Assembly (NCBI RefSeq): GCF_000428765.1
Contig: NZ_AUAO01000001.1
Span: 744,001 to 808,000 of the forward strand
Reading direction: 5' to 3'
Origin: Brevundimonas aveniformis DSM 17977
GTDB lineage: Bacteria > Pseudomonadota > Alphaproteobacteria > Caulobacterales > Caulobacteraceae
DNA: 64,000 bases
The notes beneath the pieces are model-generated. The model was not told the DNA's origin, made no database searches, and saw nothing but the letters and a program-made list of their open reading frames with translations. Made by a program: the position numbers and the translations under genes. Shown here in pieces: positions 63,205 to 64,000 of this stretch (positions are counted from its first letter, which is position 1; each line of letters opens with the position of its first letter).

Positions 63205-64000
63205 CTAGCCAAGCGTTCCGGCGATCTGGCGCATCAGGCCGAGAGCTTCTTCGAGATCATCCCAGATGACGCGAACGCGCTCGCGACCGGGTATCGACTG
63301 GAACATCGACCCGACTTCGAACCGGTCGCCGGGCGAGGCGAGCGCCACCGTCGCCTGATCGCCGGCCAGCCGTACAATGACCTTGCCGTGGGCGCTTCGC
63401 CAGGCCTTGAGCTGTTCGCGGACAACCGGATTGATCAGGGCCCGGGCCTCGTCCGGGCGGGTCGAATAGACCTCCAGACCTTGTTCGAAGGTAGGGTCAT
63501 CCTCGAAACGAACCCGTTCCATGCCCCGCCCGGGGCTGAAAAAGTTGAACAGGCCACGATCGGGGATGACGACCGTTTCGCCCTGAACCGATCGACGCGA
63601 AATGTTGAAGATCAGACCGTTGAACACATCGCGCCGGCTCTTGCCTGATCCGGATACCAGGGAGGCCTCGTAGAGGATGAACCGTCGTCCGTTGTCGTCG
63701 CCCTCGAACCGGTCGCGAAAGGTTCGCCCGCCGGGTCGGCCAAACAGGGGGTGGATGGCGTCATAGCCGTCGGCGGAGAAGCTGCCGGCCTGATGCGACA
63801 GGCCACGCGCCTGGCCGATTGCGATCAGGGCGGGTTCCTTGAGGGTCCGTGCGGCCCGGCTCAGGGGAACCGAAGCCACCATGTAGCCGACCACCAGCAC
63901 AAAGAAGAGAATGAAGGCTTTGAAGGCCAGCCCGGGAACCAGGAAGGCCGCGACCAGACCGAGGGCTCCGGCCCCGACCATGATGCATCCGAACCGCTGC
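63205..64000 (-). CDS. DUF3137 membrane protein, N-terminus outside window
   Basis: 258 aa are visible after the ATG at 63981, but the frame is open to base 64000 and DUF3137 proteins are usually longer, so the start is probably beyond the window. Two hydrophobic helices at the visible N-terminus are followed by the DUF3137 pattern: RTFRDRFEGDDNGRRFILYEASLV, DVFNGLIFNISRRS, MERVRFEDDPTFEQGLEVYSTRPDEARALINPV. Function unknown. Confidence 0.82.
   Translation of the reverse strand, partial: QRFGCIMVGAGALGLVAAFLVPGLAFKAFILFFVLVVGYMVASVPLSRAARTLKEPALIAIGQARGLSHQAGSFSADGYDAIHPLFGRPGGRTFRDRFEGDDNGRRFILYEASLVSGSGKSRRDVFNGLIFNISRRSVQGETVVIPDRGLFNFFSPGRGMERVRFEDDPTFEQGLEVYSTRPDEARALINPVVREQLKAWRSAHGKVIVRLAGDQATVALASPGDRFEVGSMFQSIPGRERVRVIWDDLEEALGLMRQIAGTLG

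Overview
The window is a GC-rich chromosomal segment from an alphaproteobacterium, most likely of the Caulobacteraceae and Brevundimonas-like. This is inferred from gene content: an FzlA-type GST-fold cell-division protein, a split-subunit proton-translocating transhydrogenase, an aa3 oxidase subunit IV of the alphaproteobacterial type, a two-domain malic enzyme, an OxyR/AhpC/AhpD locus and sensorless hybrid kinases. Genes are tightly packed with many 4-bp ATGA overlaps. No rRNA, CRISPR array, intact insertion sequence or prophage is visible, and no gap longer than about 220 bases lacks a gene.

Layout. 1-1.9 kb: a partial zinc-type TonB receptor divergent from zur, with a near-palindromic Zur box between them. 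1.9-8.9 kb: a two-module pentapeptide-repeat protein, uppP, a DNA-binding citrate-synthase-like protein without its catalytic residues, a CDF metal exporter, then fzlA, queG and a family 2 glycosyltransferase. 9-15 kb: FKBP lipoprotein, threonine ammonia-lyase, two tandem M23 peptidases, a WYL regulator and small genes. 15-20 kb: an acyltransferase fused to an AT-richer N-terminal domain, lying against a duplicated 3' end of pntB, then the pnt operon with two extra small membrane ORFs. 20-31 kb: tandem DUF4360 proteins, cytochrome oxidase subunit IV, sugar epimerase, malic enzyme, AmpG, hybrid kinase, YifB. 31-41 kb: DUF2461, mutS, CAP protein, glnD, murJ, trpS, GNAT.

41.3-52.4 kb is a run of ten minus-strand genes, mostly overlapping or nearly so. 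It starts with nucleotide-sugar and glycosyl-transfer genes (glycosyltransferase, DegT aminotransferase, Gfo/Idh oxidoreductase) and continues through rsmB, rpe, a heparinase-like protein and a CapD-like dehydratase to purH and a hydrolase. 52.5-55.4 kb is a peroxide-defence locus: an oxyR with a single cysteine, divergent from ahpC-ahpD, with LysR-type boxes and strong hairpins. 55.4-64 kb holds a PAS kinase whose phospho-acceptor His is replaced by Thr, a TMEM175-like channel, tRNA-Gly(GCC), rplU-rpmA with a terminator-like leader, a GNAT, a HAMP kinase, a gamma-glutamyltransferase lipoprotein and a DUF3137 protein cut by the window edge.

The strongest second-look items are the degenerate regulators (HTH-citrate synthase, Thr-for-His kinase, single-Cys OxyR), the pntB 3'-end scar beside the atypical acyltransferase, and the rplU leader hairpin. 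No complete novel multi-gene system such as a defence island was recognised. All functional names rest on reading motifs in the sequence, not on database searches.
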